Of a DNA stretch of 64,000 nt, positions 16,682 through 25,890 are shown piece after piece. This DNA is from JAENVU01 sp963765075 (GTDB taxonomy: Bacteria; Actinomycetota; Acidimicrobiia; IMCC26256; JAENVU01). The stretch lies in assembly GCA_963765075.1 (NCBI GenBank), contig CAVXVA010000003.1:248001-312000 (forward strand). Reading direction: 5' to 3'. The notes below the pieces were generated by a model. That model saw nothing but the letters and a program-made list of their open reading frames with translations. It had not been told where the DNA came from and did no database searches. The stretch's first letter is position 1; each line of letters begins with the position of its first letter. The position numbers were made by a program, and so were the translations under genes.

Positions 16682-17653
16682 TCAGTCGGTCCCCGATCCG
16701 CCGCCCACGGCGACCGGCTCGGCATAGAACTGCGCGTACCATTTCCGGAACTTGAGAATCGGGCCGTCGGTGTCGGCCAGCGCCGGAACCGGCAGGAACG
16801 CCTTGTGCTCCCAAATCGGCGTGTCTTCCTGGATCTGCTTGTTGATCTCGGCCACGAACGCGTTGGCGACCGTCGACGTCATCTTCTCGTCGTCGAACTT
16901 CTTGACCGTGAAGCTGAACCGCACCTGGGTCGTTTCCTCGTCGATCGGCGTGGTGGTCGCGACATTGATGGCGTCGACGATTCCGGAGAAGAACACCTTC
17001 GCCATCCCCGGTCCGTAGTTGTAGACATCGATGCGGCCATAGGTGACACCGCGAGGAGTGACATAGCTCTGTTTCGACAACATCGTCGAGAACGGACCGT
17101 CCATGTCGTAGGACTCCACCTCCGCGACGTCGTCGGTGCCGTGGACATACCGGAAGTGCGCCGGGTCGACGCCGTTCTCGGCCATTTCCTGCGGAACGGT
17201 GTGGATCACGTACGACGAGCGGTGGTAGTCGCTCCAGGCCGGATCGCTCACCTCGTCGATCACCGGAATCTCCCAGAGCGGGTCGATCGCCTCGGGGTGT
17301 TGCCACGCGAAGACCATGCCGTTGCGTACGACCACGGGATAGTTGCGCAGTTGGGCCTTCCGGTTGACCTTGTCCGAATACGGAATCTCTGCACACGCCC
17401 CGGCCCCGGTGAAGGTCCACCCGTGGAACGGGCACTCGAGCGTGTCGCCGCGGACCTTGCCGCCAACCCCGAGGTGCGCGCCCAAGTGGGGGCAGTAGGC
17501 GTCCTGAAGATGGAACTCGCCGCTCTCGTCCCGCCACAGCACCAGGTCGGTGCTCCAGTACCGGATCGCCGTGACCTCGCCGGGGCCCAGATCGTCGGCG
17601 TAGGCCACCATGAACCAACCGAACGGGTGTGGAAACGGGAACTTTCGGGTCAC
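16682..17653 (-). CDS. Rieske non-heme iron oxygenase, KshA-like
   Basis: Oxygenase component of 323 residues related to 3-ketosteroid 9-alpha-hydroxylase KshA. The Rieske cluster ligands are Cys54-x-His56 and Cys74-x2-His77 (CPHLGAHLG, CPFHGW). The mononuclear iron site is read from ENGVDPAHFRYVHG near residue 160. It needs an external reductase, which is not adjacent. The GTG start has a strong AGGAGG site, and a 24 bp palindrome lies just upstream. Steroid or other polycyclic substrates are an inference from family similarity and the operator. Confidence 0.88.
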   Translation of the reverse strand: MTRKFPFPHPFGWFMVAYADDLGPGEVTAIRYWSTDLVLWRDESGEFHLQDAYCPHLGAHLGVGGKVRGDTLECPFHGWTFTGAGACAEIPYSDKVNRKAQLRNYPVVVRNGMVFAWQHPEAIDPLWEIPVIDEVSDPAWSDYHRSSYVIHTVPQEMAENGVDPAHFRYVHGTDDVAEVESYDMDGPFSTMLSKQSYVTPRGVTYGRIDVYNYGPGMAKVFFSGIVDAINVATTTPIDEETTQVRFSFTVKKFDDEKMTSTVANAFVAEINKQIQEDTPIWEHKAFLPVPALADTDGPILKFRKWYAQFYAEPVAVGGGSGTD

Positions 17654-17668
17654 AGCAGTCCTCCTCGC

Positions 17669-17692
17669 GGAATGAGAACAGATTCTAATTCC
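17669..17692. promoter_or_regulatory. 24 bp operator-like palindrome upstream of the Rieske gene
   Basis: On the minus strand, GGAATTAGAA and TTCTCATTCC flank TCTG; nine of ten arm positions pair. The core TAGAATCTGTTCTC is close to the KstR consensus TNNAACNNGTTNNA, the TetR-type repressor site of actinobacterial steroid genes. It sits directly before the ribosome site, where a bound repressor would block transcription. Read by eye; no regulator gene is nearby. Confidence 0.5.
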
Positions 17693-17730
17693 GTCGGATC
17701 ACCGATGCGCTGCTCGACCCGGCCGACGAC

Positions 17731-18796
17731 CTACCGCCCCGAGATCCGGACCGCGGTTCCCGTCGTGATCGACTCGTGCGCCGCGACCCCGACCGCCACG
17801 GACGCGAGACCGGCTTCGACCCCGACAATGGCCGGCCCTCCCGATCGGATCGCCGCCAAGAAGTCGACGTGTTCGAGGTAGCTCGACCCATGATGAAACC
17901 CCTCGTGGGCCACGCGCCCATCGCGCACGATTTCGGTGGTGACGGGCCCATGAAACGGTGCGCGCGCACCCACCCGCACCTCACAGCTCGGCAGGAACGC
18001 CTCCACCTTGCCGGCGTCCCCCACGACGCTCAACTCCTCGGAGTTCTCTGATCCCTCGGCGAACATGCACAGGTCCAGCGACGCTCGGACCCCGTTCTCG
18101 TAGTCCACGATCACGAGGGCGTTGTCGATGATGTCGGGGGCTTCGCCGTCGTAACGCTCATCGAGGTGGTTCACGTCTCGCCCACCCGAGGCGAAGACGC
18201 GTACCGGCGCGACCCCGACGATGTGATTCATCAGGTCGAAGAAGTGGCAACACTTCTCGACCAGTGTCCCGCCGGTGTTGCGATTGAATCGGTTCCAGTC
18301 GTCGACCTTCTTCAGGAACGGAAACCGATGCTCACGGATTGCCACCATCCGGACGTTCCCGACCGCGCCGGCTGCCACCTCGGCAATGAGGCGGGCGACC
18401 GGGGGCATGTAGCGGTATTCCAGGCCAACCCACACGATCGCGTCCCGGTGCGCGGCGGCGGCCACGACCGCCCGGCAGTCTTCGACCGTCGTGCACAGCG
18501 GCTTCTCGACCAAGACCGGAAAGGGCGACGCCAACACGTCGTGCCAGAATCGCGGCGTGGGTCATGTTCGGCGTCGCGATCACGACGGCATCGACCGCAC
18601 CGGATTCCAACAGTGCGCGGTGGTCTTCGAGGCACAGCAGCGGATCGTCGCCCGCAGTGACTCGGGCCCATTCGAGTGACTCGGGCGCGGAGTCGGCCAC
18701 CGCCGTCACTCGCGCGCCGTCCAACGCCTGCAGGTTGCGGAAATGCTCCAACCCCATCATCCCCGCACCGATGATTCCGTACCGAACTTCGTCCAT
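17731..18796 (-). pseudogene. Gfo/Idh/MocA-family oxidoreductase, single-base frameshift
   Basis: NAD(P)-dependent sugar or inositol dehydrogenase-like protein. The first part has the Rossmann start RYGIIGAGMMGLEHFRNL and IATPNMTHAAIL. The frame is then lost at about 18545, where one extra C (plus strand GTGCCAG) breaks the codon series. The second frame continues HDVLASPFPVLVEKPLCT (EKP catalytic-lysine motif), GLEYRYMPP, NRNTGGTLVEKCCHFFDL and a normal C-terminus. Removing one base restores about 354 residues with no other defect. Either a recent null mutation or a sequence error. It lies between the divergent AKR gene and the Rieske operon. Confidence 0.82.
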
Positions 18797-18816
18797 GGGT
18801 GCCGTAGCGTAGGAGC

Positions 18817-19722
18817 ATGGAGAACCTCGTTGACGCAGGAACGAGGACCCTCGGGGGGTCCGGCCTGACCGTTGGACCGCTCGCCTTCGGATGTTGGCGG
18901 TTCGTGCACGAACACGTTCGCGACGCCCGTCGCTCCCTCGATGCCGCTATCGAACACGGCATTCGCCTCGTCGACACCGCCGATGTCTACGGACTGGATT
19001 GGGGCGGCACCGGATTCGGCGCCTGCGAGGCGATGCTCGGCCGGGTCTTGAGCGACGCCCCCGAACTGCGCGACCACATCGTGCTGGCCACCAAGGGGGG
19101 CATCCATCCGCCGGTGCCCTACGACTCGAGCCCCGACGGGCTGCGACGCGCCTGTGACGCGTCACTCCATCGGCTGGAGGTCGACACGATCGACCTCTAC
19201 CAGGTGCACCGCCCGGATCTCTTCGCCGACCCGGAAGCAGTCGCGTCGACGCTGCTTGCCCTGCGCGACGAGGGCAAGATCCGAGCGATCGGGATTTCCA
19301 ACCACACTCCTGACCAGCACGACGTGCTCCGTGGTTTCCTGGGCGACGCACTCGCGACCACGCAACCCGAATACAGCGCCGCGCACCTCGCGCCGCTGCG
19401 TGATGGCACCTTCGATCGCTGTCGGCGCGACTCGATGACGCCCCTCGTATGGAGCCCCCTCGCCGGCGGCCGGCTCGTGACCGGTGAGGCCATCCGGCCC
19501 GAGCTCCTTGCGGTGCTCGACGAACTCGCGGCACGTGAGGGCGCACCGCGTTCCGCCGTGGCGATTGCGTTCACGCTGGCCCACCCCACTCGACCGGTCT
19601 CGATCATCGGGAGCCAGAACGTCGCCCGCATCGCAGCGGCGACCGATGCGTTGCGGGTCCACCTCGACCGATCGGACTGCTACCGCGTCGTCGCCGCGTC
19701 CGAAGGGGTTCCGCTCCCGTGA
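18817..19722 (+). CDS. Aldo/keto reductase
   Basis: NADPH-dependent carbonyl reductase of the (beta/alpha)8 barrel superfamily, 301 residues. The catalytic tetrad is visible as Asp and Tyr in RLVDTADVYGLD, Lys in LATKGG and His in LYQVHRPD. The cofactor end reads SIIGSQNVARIAAATDAL. It resembles the bacterial YdhF/Tas-like group; the substrate cannot be inferred. The ATG starts 20 bp from the divergent Gfo/Idh gene. Its stop overlaps the following flavin monooxygenase start, beginning a tightly packed plus-strand unit that runs to 22.8 kb. Confidence 0.9.
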   Translation: MENLVDAGTRTLGGSGLTVGPLAFGCWRFVHEHVRDARRSLDAAIEHGIRLVDTADVYGLDWGGTGFGACEAMLGRVLSDAPELRDHIVLATKGGIHPPVPYDSSPDGLRRACDASLHRLEVDTIDLYQVHRPDLFADPEAVASTLLALRDEGKIRAIGISNHTPDQHDVLRGFLGDALATTQPEYSAAHLAPLRDGTFDRCRRDSMTPLVWSPLAGGRLVTGEAIRPELLAVLDELAAREGAPRSAVAIAFTLAHPTRPVSIIGSQNVARIAAATDALRVHLDRSDCYRVVAASEGVPLP

Positions 19723-20804
19723 CCAATGCGGTGGTGACTCCTCGACCCGCCGAGTACGCCTGGTTCGGCGCGTTGTGCGATGACGACTACGAATTCCTCG
19801 GAGTGCCCGATCCCGATCTCCGCTCATCGTGGTCTCACTGCCTCGACATCGTTCGTACCGCCGAGCGGGCCGGGTTCGACAACGTGCTGCTCCCCTCGGG
19901 GTATGCCCTGGGGATCGACACCACCGCGTTCGCGGCCGGCGTCGCTCCACTGCTCGAGCGCATGCGCATGCTCGTCGCGGTGCGATGTGGCGAAGCATGG
20001 CCGCCCCAGCTCGCCCGCCAACTCGCCACGCTGGACCAGATGGCCGGCGGTCGACTGACCGTCAACATCATCTCGAGCGATCGCCCGGGTGAGACGTTGG
20101 CCTCGGAGCCGCGCTACCGCCGGACGCTCGAAGTGATGCAGATCCTGCGAACCCTCCTCGACGGGAAGCCGCTCCGACTCGACGGAGCGTTCTACGACCT
20201 CGAGGTGGAGCCGCCGACCGTTCGGACCGTCTCGGGTCGGTGTCCGCCCTTCTATTTCGGTGGCCTCTCCGAACCGGCGCGGGAGGTCGCGGCGGAGGCG
20301 GCCGACGTCTACCTGATGTGGCCCGACACGATGGCCCAGGTCGCCGCCACCATCGGCGATCTCCAACGACGCGCCCAGGCCCACGGGCGAACGCTGCGCT
20401 TCGGATACCGAGTGCACGTCATCGTGCGCGAGACCGAGGCCGACGCCCATGCTGCCGCCGAACGCCTCGTGAGCCGGCTCGACGCATCCACCGGCGACGC
20501 GATCCGGGCCCAGTCGCTCGATTCCCAATCGGTCGGCGTCCGCCGCCAGGCCGAGCTCCGCGCCGAGGCCGCGATCGACGACGGCTACATCGAGGAGAAC
20601 CTCTGGACCGGCATCGGACGCGCCCGCAGCGGCTGCGGCGCGGCCATCGTCGGCGACCCCGACCAGGTGCGGGCCAAGCTCGCAGGGTACCGAGCCCTCG
20701 GCATCGACACCTTCATCCTGTCCGGGTACCCGCATCAGGAGGAGGCCGCACGCTTCGGGGAGCTGGTCCTCGGACATTCGCCGACCGAACCGCGCATGAG
20801 CTAG
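19719..20804 (+). CDS. LLM flavin-dependent monooxygenase, alkanesulfonate (SsuD) type
   Basis: FMNH2-dependent bacterial luciferase-like monooxygenase of 361 residues. It follows the SsuD/MsuD pattern: ERAGFDNVLLPSGYALG, VAVRCGEAWPPQLARQLATLDQMAGGRLTVNII, PFYFGGLSEPAREVAAEAADVYLMW and the C-terminal GIDTFILSGYPHQEEAARFGELV. Desulfonation of alkanesulfonates is the family activity; no SsuABC transporter or SsuE reductase is adjacent. The GTG overlaps the AKR stop as GTGA, so the two may serve one pathway. The next gene begins in direct contact with its stop. Confidence 0.88.
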   Translation: MTNAVVTPRPAEYAWFGALCDDDYEFLGVPDPDLRSSWSHCLDIVRTAERAGFDNVLLPSGYALGIDTTAFAAGVAPLLERMRMLVAVRCGEAWPPQLARQLATLDQMAGGRLTVNIISSDRPGETLASEPRYRRTLEVMQILRTLLDGKPLRLDGAFYDLEVEPPTVRTVSGRCPPFYFGGLSEPAREVAAEAADVYLMWPDTMAQVAATIGDLQRRAQAHGRTLRFGYRVHVIVRETEADAHAAAERLVSRLDASTGDAIRAQSLDSQSVGVRRQAELRAEAAIDDGYIEENLWTGIGRARSGCGAAIVGDPDQVRAKLAGYRALGIDTFILSGYPHQEEAARFGELVLGHSPTEPRMS

Positions 20805-21989
20805 ATGCGCCGGATCCTCCTGGCGATCATGATCGCGGCGACCGTGGTCGTCGGCGGCGTCGCCGTCGCCGCCCAGACCGAGGGCGACGAAGAGTCTGCG
20901 GGAACCCGCTCCGCCCCACGAGCGAAGCCGTCGACGAGTTCGAGTTCGAGTTCGACGAGTACGACGACCACCACGCTGCCGACGCCGAACTCTGACGCCC
21001 CCCTCGCCCTGACCCGAACCGTCACCGGCGACATCTCGCCGAAGAGCGTCGTGGCGTCGGGTCGCGGGCAGGTCTTTGCGCAGAACATGATGTACAAGCA
21101 CACGGTCACGGTGTACGACTCGGCGGGCGACCTGGTGAAGACCATCCCCGACACTGTCGACTTGGCGACGTTCGGCATTCCGGGCCATCCCGGCATCGTG
21201 CGCGGCGCACCAGTCGAAGTGGCGTTCACGCCCGATGGCACGAAGGCCTACGTCTCCAACTATGCGATGTACGGGGCCGGGTTCGGCCCCGAAGGCAGCG
21301 ACGATTGCGTGCCCGGCGACGGCTACGACGACTCGTACGTCTTTCGCGTCGACGTCGCAACCTCGGCCATCGACGCGGTGATCAAGGTGGGTGCGGTGCC
21401 GAAGTACGTCGCAGTCACCCCCGATGGCAAGTACGTAGTGGTCTCGAACTGGTGCACCTTCGACGCCAGCATCATCGACATCGCGACCAACACGGAGATC
21501 AAGCGCATCCCACTCGGCCGCTACCCCCGCGGGATCGTCATCAGCCCGGACTCCCTGACTGCCTACGTCGCGGTCATGGGCACCCACAACATCGCCCAGA
21601 TCAACCTCGGCTCGTTCGCCGTCACGTGGATGTACGAAATCGGCGCCGGTCCTCGCCACCTCGTGCTCTCGCCCGACGGCGCGACGTTGTACGCGACGCT
21701 CAACGGTGAGGGTCGGGTCGCCAAGATCAACCCCGCGACCGGCACCGTCGACGCCAAGGTGGCGACCGGTCAGGCGCCGCGCAGCATGACCATCTCCACC
21801 GACGGCAAGCATCTCTACGTCGTCAACTACGAGTCGGGCACGATGTCGAAGCTCGACGCGACGACGATGGCGAAGGTGCAAGACGTACCGACCGGATTCC
21901 ACCCGATCGGCATCACGTACGACCGCACGACCGGCGCGGTCTGGGTGGCCAACTACACCGGCAGCATCATGATCTTCAGCCCGGCTTGA
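20805..21989 (+). CDS. Secreted YVTN-type beta-propeller protein
   Basis: 394 residues: a signal peptide (RRILLAIMIAATVVVGGVAVAAQ), a Ser/Thr-rich linker at about 43-60 coded by repeated TCG/AGC/ACG codons, then a beta-propeller of about seven blades. Typical blade motifs are VEVAFTPDGTKAYVSN, KYVAVTPDGKYVVVSN, RGIVISPDSLTAYVA, RHLVLSPDGATLYAT and RSMTISTDGKHLYVVN. It is probably an exported surface or binding protein; no enzymatic residues are seen. The ATG directly follows the upstream TAG, and the stop overlaps the EamA start, an odd operon partner for a secreted protein. Confidence 0.88.
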   Translation: MRRILLAIMIAATVVVGGVAVAAQTEGDEESAGTRSAPRAKPSTSSSSSSTSTTTTTLPTPNSDAPLALTRTVTGDISPKSVVASGRGQVFAQNMMYKHTVTVYDSAGDLVKTIPDTVDLATFGIPGHPGIVRGAPVEVAFTPDGTKAYVSNYAMYGAGFGPEGSDDCVPGDGYDDSYVFRVDVATSAIDAVIKVGAVPKYVAVTPDGKYVVVSNWCTFDASIIDIATNTEIKRIPLGRYPRGIVISPDSLTAYVAVMGTHNIAQINLGSFAVTWMYEIGAGPRHLVLSPDGATLYATLNGEGRVAKINPATGTVDAKVATGQAPRSMTISTDGKHLYVVNYESGTMSKLDATTMAKVQDVPTGFHPIGITYDRTTGAVWVANYTGSIMIFSPA

Positions 21990-22828
21990 TGGCCGTCCTC
22001 CTGGGTCTCCTCGCGGCCCTCTCCTGGGGAACCGGCGACTTCGCGGGCGGGATGGCCTCCCGCCGCGCACCGGAACCAGCCGTCGTCCTCGGCACCGAGT
22101 CGATCGGCTTGGTCTTGCTCCTGAGCATCGCGGCGTTCGCCGGCGGCAGCCCGACCGCCTCGGATCTCGGGTTGGGATCGCTCGCCGGCCTGCTCGGCGT
22201 CGCCGGTTTGATGCTGCTGTACCGGGGCCTGGCTCAGGGCCGGGCGAGTGTGGTTGCGCCCCTGAGTGCGGTCGGCGCCGCGGTCCTCCAGGTCGGCTGG
22301 GGGTTGGCCCGCGGCGAGCGACCGGGCACGACCGCGCTGATCGGGATCGTCCTCGCCTTCGTCGCGATCGGCGTCGTCGCCGGGTCGGCGGAAGAATCCG
22401 CCGACGCGAGCCAGATGAGTCGGAGCCGCGAGATCCAATGCGGGCTGGGTGCGGCAGTCGGCTTCGGCCTGTACCTGATTCTCATCGCCGAGACGTCCCA
22501 CGGTGCCGGCCTCTGGCCGGTCGTCGCCGCTCGCGCCGCGCCGGCGTTCGCTTTGCTGGTCGGGTTGCGTCTCCTGCGGCGACCGATGACCGTCCCCCGA
22601 GACACTTACCCGATGGTCACGATCGCCGGAGTCACCGACGCCAGTGCCAACGCACTGCTGCTCGTCGCCGTCCGCGACGGTCTCCTCAGCGTCGTGGCGC
22701 CGGTCGCGAACCTGTTCCCCGCCGTCACCGTGATCCTCGCTCGGGCGTTCGGTCACGAGAAGATCGGTCGGCTCCGTCTCGCCGGTCTCGGACTCGCGGT
22801 GGCCAGCTTGGTCCTCATCTCGACCTGA
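21989..22828 (+). CDS. EamA/DMT-family transporter
   Basis: Ten-helix drug/metabolite transporter of 279 residues built from two EamA repeats (about 1-130 and 145-279). It starts LLGLLAALSWGTGDFAGG, with LYRGLAQGRASVVAPLSAVGA in repeat one and LLLVAVRDGLLSVVAPVANLFPAVTVILARAFGHE in repeat two. The cargo is unknown; export of amino acids or small metabolites is common in the family. The ATG shares one base with the propeller stop (TGATG), so it is translationally coupled to it. Confidence 0.9.
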   Translation: MAVLLGLLAALSWGTGDFAGGMASRRAPEPAVVLGTESIGLVLLLSIAAFAGGSPTASDLGLGSLAGLLGVAGLMLLYRGLAQGRASVVAPLSAVGAAVLQVGWGLARGERPGTTALIGIVLAFVAIGVVAGSAEESADASQMSRSREIQCGLGAAVGFGLYLILIAETSHGAGLWPVVAARAAPAFALLVGLRLLRRPMTVPRDTYPMVTIAGVTDASANALLLVAVRDGLLSVVAPVANLFPAVTVILARAFGHEKIGRLRLAGLGLAVASLVLIST

Positions 22829-22856
22829 GCCGGCCGATCGCGGCAATGCTGGGCCC

Positions 22857-23315
22857 ATGGAATCCTCGCTCTTCGATGACGTCGGCGATGCGCTCCGCGG
22901 CATCGTCCCGGCCGAGTTCGGCACGCTGCGCATGCGCGCCCACCGGTACGGCATCAAGGTCTGGTTCGGAGCCGAGAAGGCCACGAAGGAGCACTACGAG
23001 GCCCAGGTGGTCGGCGCCCGAGATGTCCCGGCCGCTCGCACGCTCGCGGTCGAGGTGGGCTTCCACAGCGAACACCCGAAGGCCGACACCAACGACGCCG
23101 TCATCACCCGAATCGTCGCGCGCGAGTCGCAATGGCGGCGGGAACTCGGCGCCGAGGCCGAGGTCGCCCCCTTCCTCGGACGGGCCGAGAACTGGCGGCG
23201 CGTCTCGGAGACCTGGCTCGATCCCGACTTGGGTGAGCCCGGCCTGGCCTTCGAAATCGCGTCGCGCCTCACCGACTACATCACCGCGATCGAACCGTTG
23301 GTCCACCCCGACTGA
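22857..23315 (+). CDS. Conserved hypothetical protein
   Basis: 152 residues, soluble, with no signal peptide or membrane span. N-terminal helix SLFDDVGDALRGIVPAEFG, then RMRAHRYGIKVWFGAEKATKEHYEAQVVG and TLAVEVGFHSEHPK. Later parts read FLGRAENWRRVSETWLDPDLGEPGLAFEIASRLTDYI, giving the feel of an alpha/beta domain with conserved Trp and Arg. No family recognised. It follows the EamA gene by 28 bp in the same direction. Coding bias matches its neighbours. Confidence 0.75.
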   Translation: MESSLFDDVGDALRGIVPAEFGTLRMRAHRYGIKVWFGAEKATKEHYEAQVVGARDVPAARTLAVEVGFHSEHPKADTNDAVITRIVARESQWRRELGAEAEVAPFLGRAENWRRVSETWLDPDLGEPGLAFEIASRLTDYITAIEPLVHPD

Positions 23316-23374
23316 TCCCGATCGACGGATCGAGCCCATCGCGCCCGACTCCCTGGTCCGATACCTTCCCGGGC

Positions 23375-24439
23375 ATGACCCACAAGGTGATCCAATGGTC
23401 GACGGGCAACGTCGGCAGGCACACGCTTCATGCGATCGCGCGGCACCCAGAACTCGAGCTCGTGGGCCTATGGGTGCACTCCCCCGACAAGGTCGGACTC
23501 GACGCCGCCGACCTCGGTGGCCTCGACACTCCGACGGGCGTCCTCGCCACCAACGATGCCGACGCCCTGCTCGCGTCGGACGCCGACGTGATTTGCTACA
23601 CGGCGACGGGCGACCTCCGACCCACCGAGGCCGTGGCCGACATGTGTCGATTCCTCGAGGCCGGCAAGAATGTGGTGGCGACCGCGGTCGTGTCGTTGTT
23701 ATACCCACCAACTGCGCCGCGGGGCTGGGTCCGTCAACTCAGTGAGGCCTGCGCCGCCGGGCAGGCGTCGTGCTTCACCTCCGGAATCGACCCGGGTTTC
23801 GCCAACGACCTGCTGCCCCTCGTGGTGAGTGGGTTCAGCGAACGCATCGACCAGATCCGCATCGTCGAGAACCTCGACTACTCGACCTACATGCAGCCGG
23901 AGGTGCTGTTCGACACCATGGGTTTCGGCCAGCCGTTGGACCACCAACCCTTGCTCCTCATCCCGGGTGCGCTCGGGTTCGCGTGGGGTGGTCCGCTCCA
24001 CATGATCGCCGCCGGCCTCGGTGAAAGCATTGACGAGATCAAGGAAGTCGTCGAACGGTGCCCGGCCGACCGCGACTACGAGACCGCGGTCGGCACGATT
24101 CATGAGGGCACGATGGTCGGACTGCGCTTCGAGGTCCAAGGGTTCGTGCGCGGTCGGCCGGCGATCATCGTCGAGCATGTGACCCGCATGCACCCCGCAG
24201 TCGCACCCCACTGGCCCCGTCCGAGCGGCACCGGCGGCTACCGGATCACCGTGACCGGGTCGCCGACCTACACCGTCGACTTCGAAATGATGGGCGAGGA
24301 TGGCGATCACAACACTGCCGGCCTCATCGGCACCGGAATGCGCATCGTGAACGCGATCCCCGCCGTGTGTGCGGCGGCGCCCGGCGTGCTCTCGACCCTC
24401 GACCTCCCCTTGGTGACCGGGCGCGGTCTGCTCAGTTGA
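23375..24439 (+). CDS. NAD(P)-binding dehydrogenase of the dihydrodipicolinate reductase/diaminopentanoate dehydrogenase type
   Basis: 354 residues with an N-terminal Rossmann domain (VIQWSTGNVGRHTLHAIARHPELELVGLWVHSPDKVGLDA) and a DapB-like C-terminal domain. The IQWSTGNVG motif marks the actinobacterial group often annotated as dihydrodipicolinate reductase or 2,4-diaminopentanoate dehydrogenase. It is not the true DapB, which is about 250 residues. Other landmarks are CYTATGDLRPTE, GKNVVATAVVSLLYPP and FTSGIDPGFANDLLPL. The substrate is unknown. Its 3' end overlaps the convergent YqgE gene by eight bases. Confidence 0.85.
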   Translation: MTHKVIQWSTGNVGRHTLHAIARHPELELVGLWVHSPDKVGLDAADLGGLDTPTGVLATNDADALLASDADVICYTATGDLRPTEAVADMCRFLEAGKNVVATAVVSLLYPPTAPRGWVRQLSEACAAGQASCFTSGIDPGFANDLLPLVVSGFSERIDQIRIVENLDYSTYMQPEVLFDTMGFGQPLDHQPLLLIPGALGFAWGGPLHMIAAGLGESIDEIKEVVERCPADRDYETAVGTIHEGTMVGLRFEVQGFVRGRPAIIVEHVTRMHPAVAPHWPRPSGTGGYRITVTGSPTYTVDFEMMGEDGDHNTAGLIGTGMRIVNAIPAVCAAAPGVLSTLDLPLVTGRGLLS

Positions 24440-24965
24440 GCGAAGGATCTTCGGGCGCACTCGCCAGCCAGGCCACCGATCCCCGCTGCCGTCGAAGCAC
24501 GGCACGCCACAGAGCATCGGGCTTGGCACTCGTGAGATCCGACGGCACGAGATCGAGCACCAGCCAGCCCCCGGCCCGCAACTCACCGTCGAGCTGACCG
24601 GCACCCCATCCCGAATATCCGATGAAGGTGCGGACCGAATGGAAGTCGTCGGGATCGGCGTCCAGATCGATCGGTGCAAACCCGCCGGGGAGCGAGCCCT
24701 CCGACCCACCCTTCCGGGCAACGCCCACTGCCACGACGGACTCGGAGTCCACGGGTCCACCCAGAAACAACACCGCCGGCGCCGACGACGAGCCGTGCCA
24801 TCCCGGGACTGCCTCGTCGACCGAGATGTCCGTCGGCCGATTCACGACGAGGCCCAACGCTCCCTCCGGGTCGTGCGCCAGCATCACGACGACGGTCCGC
24901 CGGAAGTTCGGATCCCCGAGGTCGGGCGCGGCGACCAGGAGTCGACCCCGAACGGATTCGTGCAT
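24432..24965 (-). CDS. YqgE/AlgH family protein (UPF0301)
   Basis: 177 residues with the whole family pattern: GRLLVAAPDLGDPNFRRTVVVMLAHDPEGALGLVVNRPT, FLGGPVDSESVVAVG, FIGYSGWGAGQLDGELRAGGWLV and a C-terminal LWRAVLRRQRG. Members are cytoplasmic; AlgH has been linked to alginate regulation in Pseudomonas, but the biochemical role is unknown. The ATG at 24965 is the first in-frame start after the divergent hotdog gene, 70 bp away. Confidence 0.92.
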   Translation of the reverse strand: MHESVRGRLLVAAPDLGDPNFRRTVVVMLAHDPEGALGLVVNRPTDISVDEAVPGWHGSSSAPAVLFLGGPVDSESVVAVGVARKGGSEGSLPGGFAPIDLDADPDDFHSVRTFIGYSGWGAGQLDGELRAGGWLVLDLVPSDLTSAKPDALWRAVLRRQRGSVAWLASAPEDPSLN

Positions 24966-25035
24966 CCGACCATGGTGACAGCTCGATCGGGTCCGAACGG
25001 CGGACGCTCCGCAGGGGTCCGGTACGGTCTCGCCC

Positions 25036-25890
25036 GTGACCGGCCCTGACGCCACGCCTGTGACCGGGCCGTATCCGCCTGCCCACCACATCTTGCGAGA
25101 CCTACGACTCGAATCCCAGACCGGTCCCGGACTCACCGCGACCGGCTGCATTCCCGTTCCTCCGCATCTGATCGGCCCGACCGGGTTCGTCCATCCCGGT
25201 GCCGTCGCCACGCTGGTCGACGCGGTGGGCGGGGGTCTCGGTGCCATTGCCGCCCAGCCCGATTGGATCGCCACTGCCGATCTGACGCTGCACCTGCTCC
25301 CGGCTCGCGACGTTGCCGACATCGTGGCGTGCGGGAGCGTCGTCCGGAAGGGAAAGACCACGGTGGTCATGGAGGTGGCCATCTCGGGCACCGACGGGAC
25401 CGGCCTCGGCACCGCGACGATGACCTTCGCCGTCCTCCCTCGTCGCGACACCAACCCGGTCATCGCCACGGTGGTGTCCGATACCGCGATCACACCGCGC
25501 ACCACGATGGCCGGGCCGGACTCCGGATTCTCCGAATCCCTCGAAGACACCATCGGAGTGTGTGTGATCGACGCGGCCCGGGGTGAGGTCGCACTCCCGC
25601 TCACCGACTACGTGCGCAACAGTCTCGGAGCGGTCCAAGGCGGCATGGTTGCGACGACTGCCGTGGTGGCTGCGGAGCACGCGTTCGCCGCCGAGGTCGG
25701 GCGTCGGCTCGAGGTCGTCGACCTCCAGATCACGTACCTCGCCCTCGTGAAGGTCGGCCCGGCCGTGACGACCACGACCATCCTCGAGGCCGACGGCGAC
25801 CGGGCCACCGTGGAGGTCGTCATCACCGACGCCGGCGCCGAGGGCCGAGTGACGACTCGCGTCCTGGCGCGCGGCGTGGTCGTCGCATGA
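25036..25890 (+). CDS. Double-hotdog thioesterase-like protein (first of a pair)
   Basis: 284 residues made of two hotdog folds. Fold one (about 10-135) has GPTGFVHPGAVATLVDAVGGGLGAIA. Fold two (about 160-284) has LGAVQGGMVATTAVVAAEHAFAAEVG and VVDLQITYLALVKVGPA, the typical acyl-CoA thioesterase PaaI signatures. Acyl-CoA hydrolysis is likely, the chain unknown. The GTG at 25036 follows the divergent YqgE gene. Its stop overlaps the paralogous next gene as ATGATGA, so the two may form a hetero-oligomer. Confidence 0.82.
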   Translation: MTGPDATPVTGPYPPAHHILRDLRLESQTGPGLTATGCIPVPPHLIGPTGFVHPGAVATLVDAVGGGLGAIAAQPDWIATADLTLHLLPARDVADIVACGSVVRKGKTTVVMEVAISGTDGTGLGTATMTFAVLPRRDTNPVIATVVSDTAITPRTTMAGPDSGFSESLEDTIGVCVIDAARGEVALPLTDYVRNSLGAVQGGMVATTAVVAAEHAFAAEVGRRLEVVDLQITYLALVKVGPAVTTTTILEADGDRATVEVVITDAGAEGRVTTRVLARGVVVA

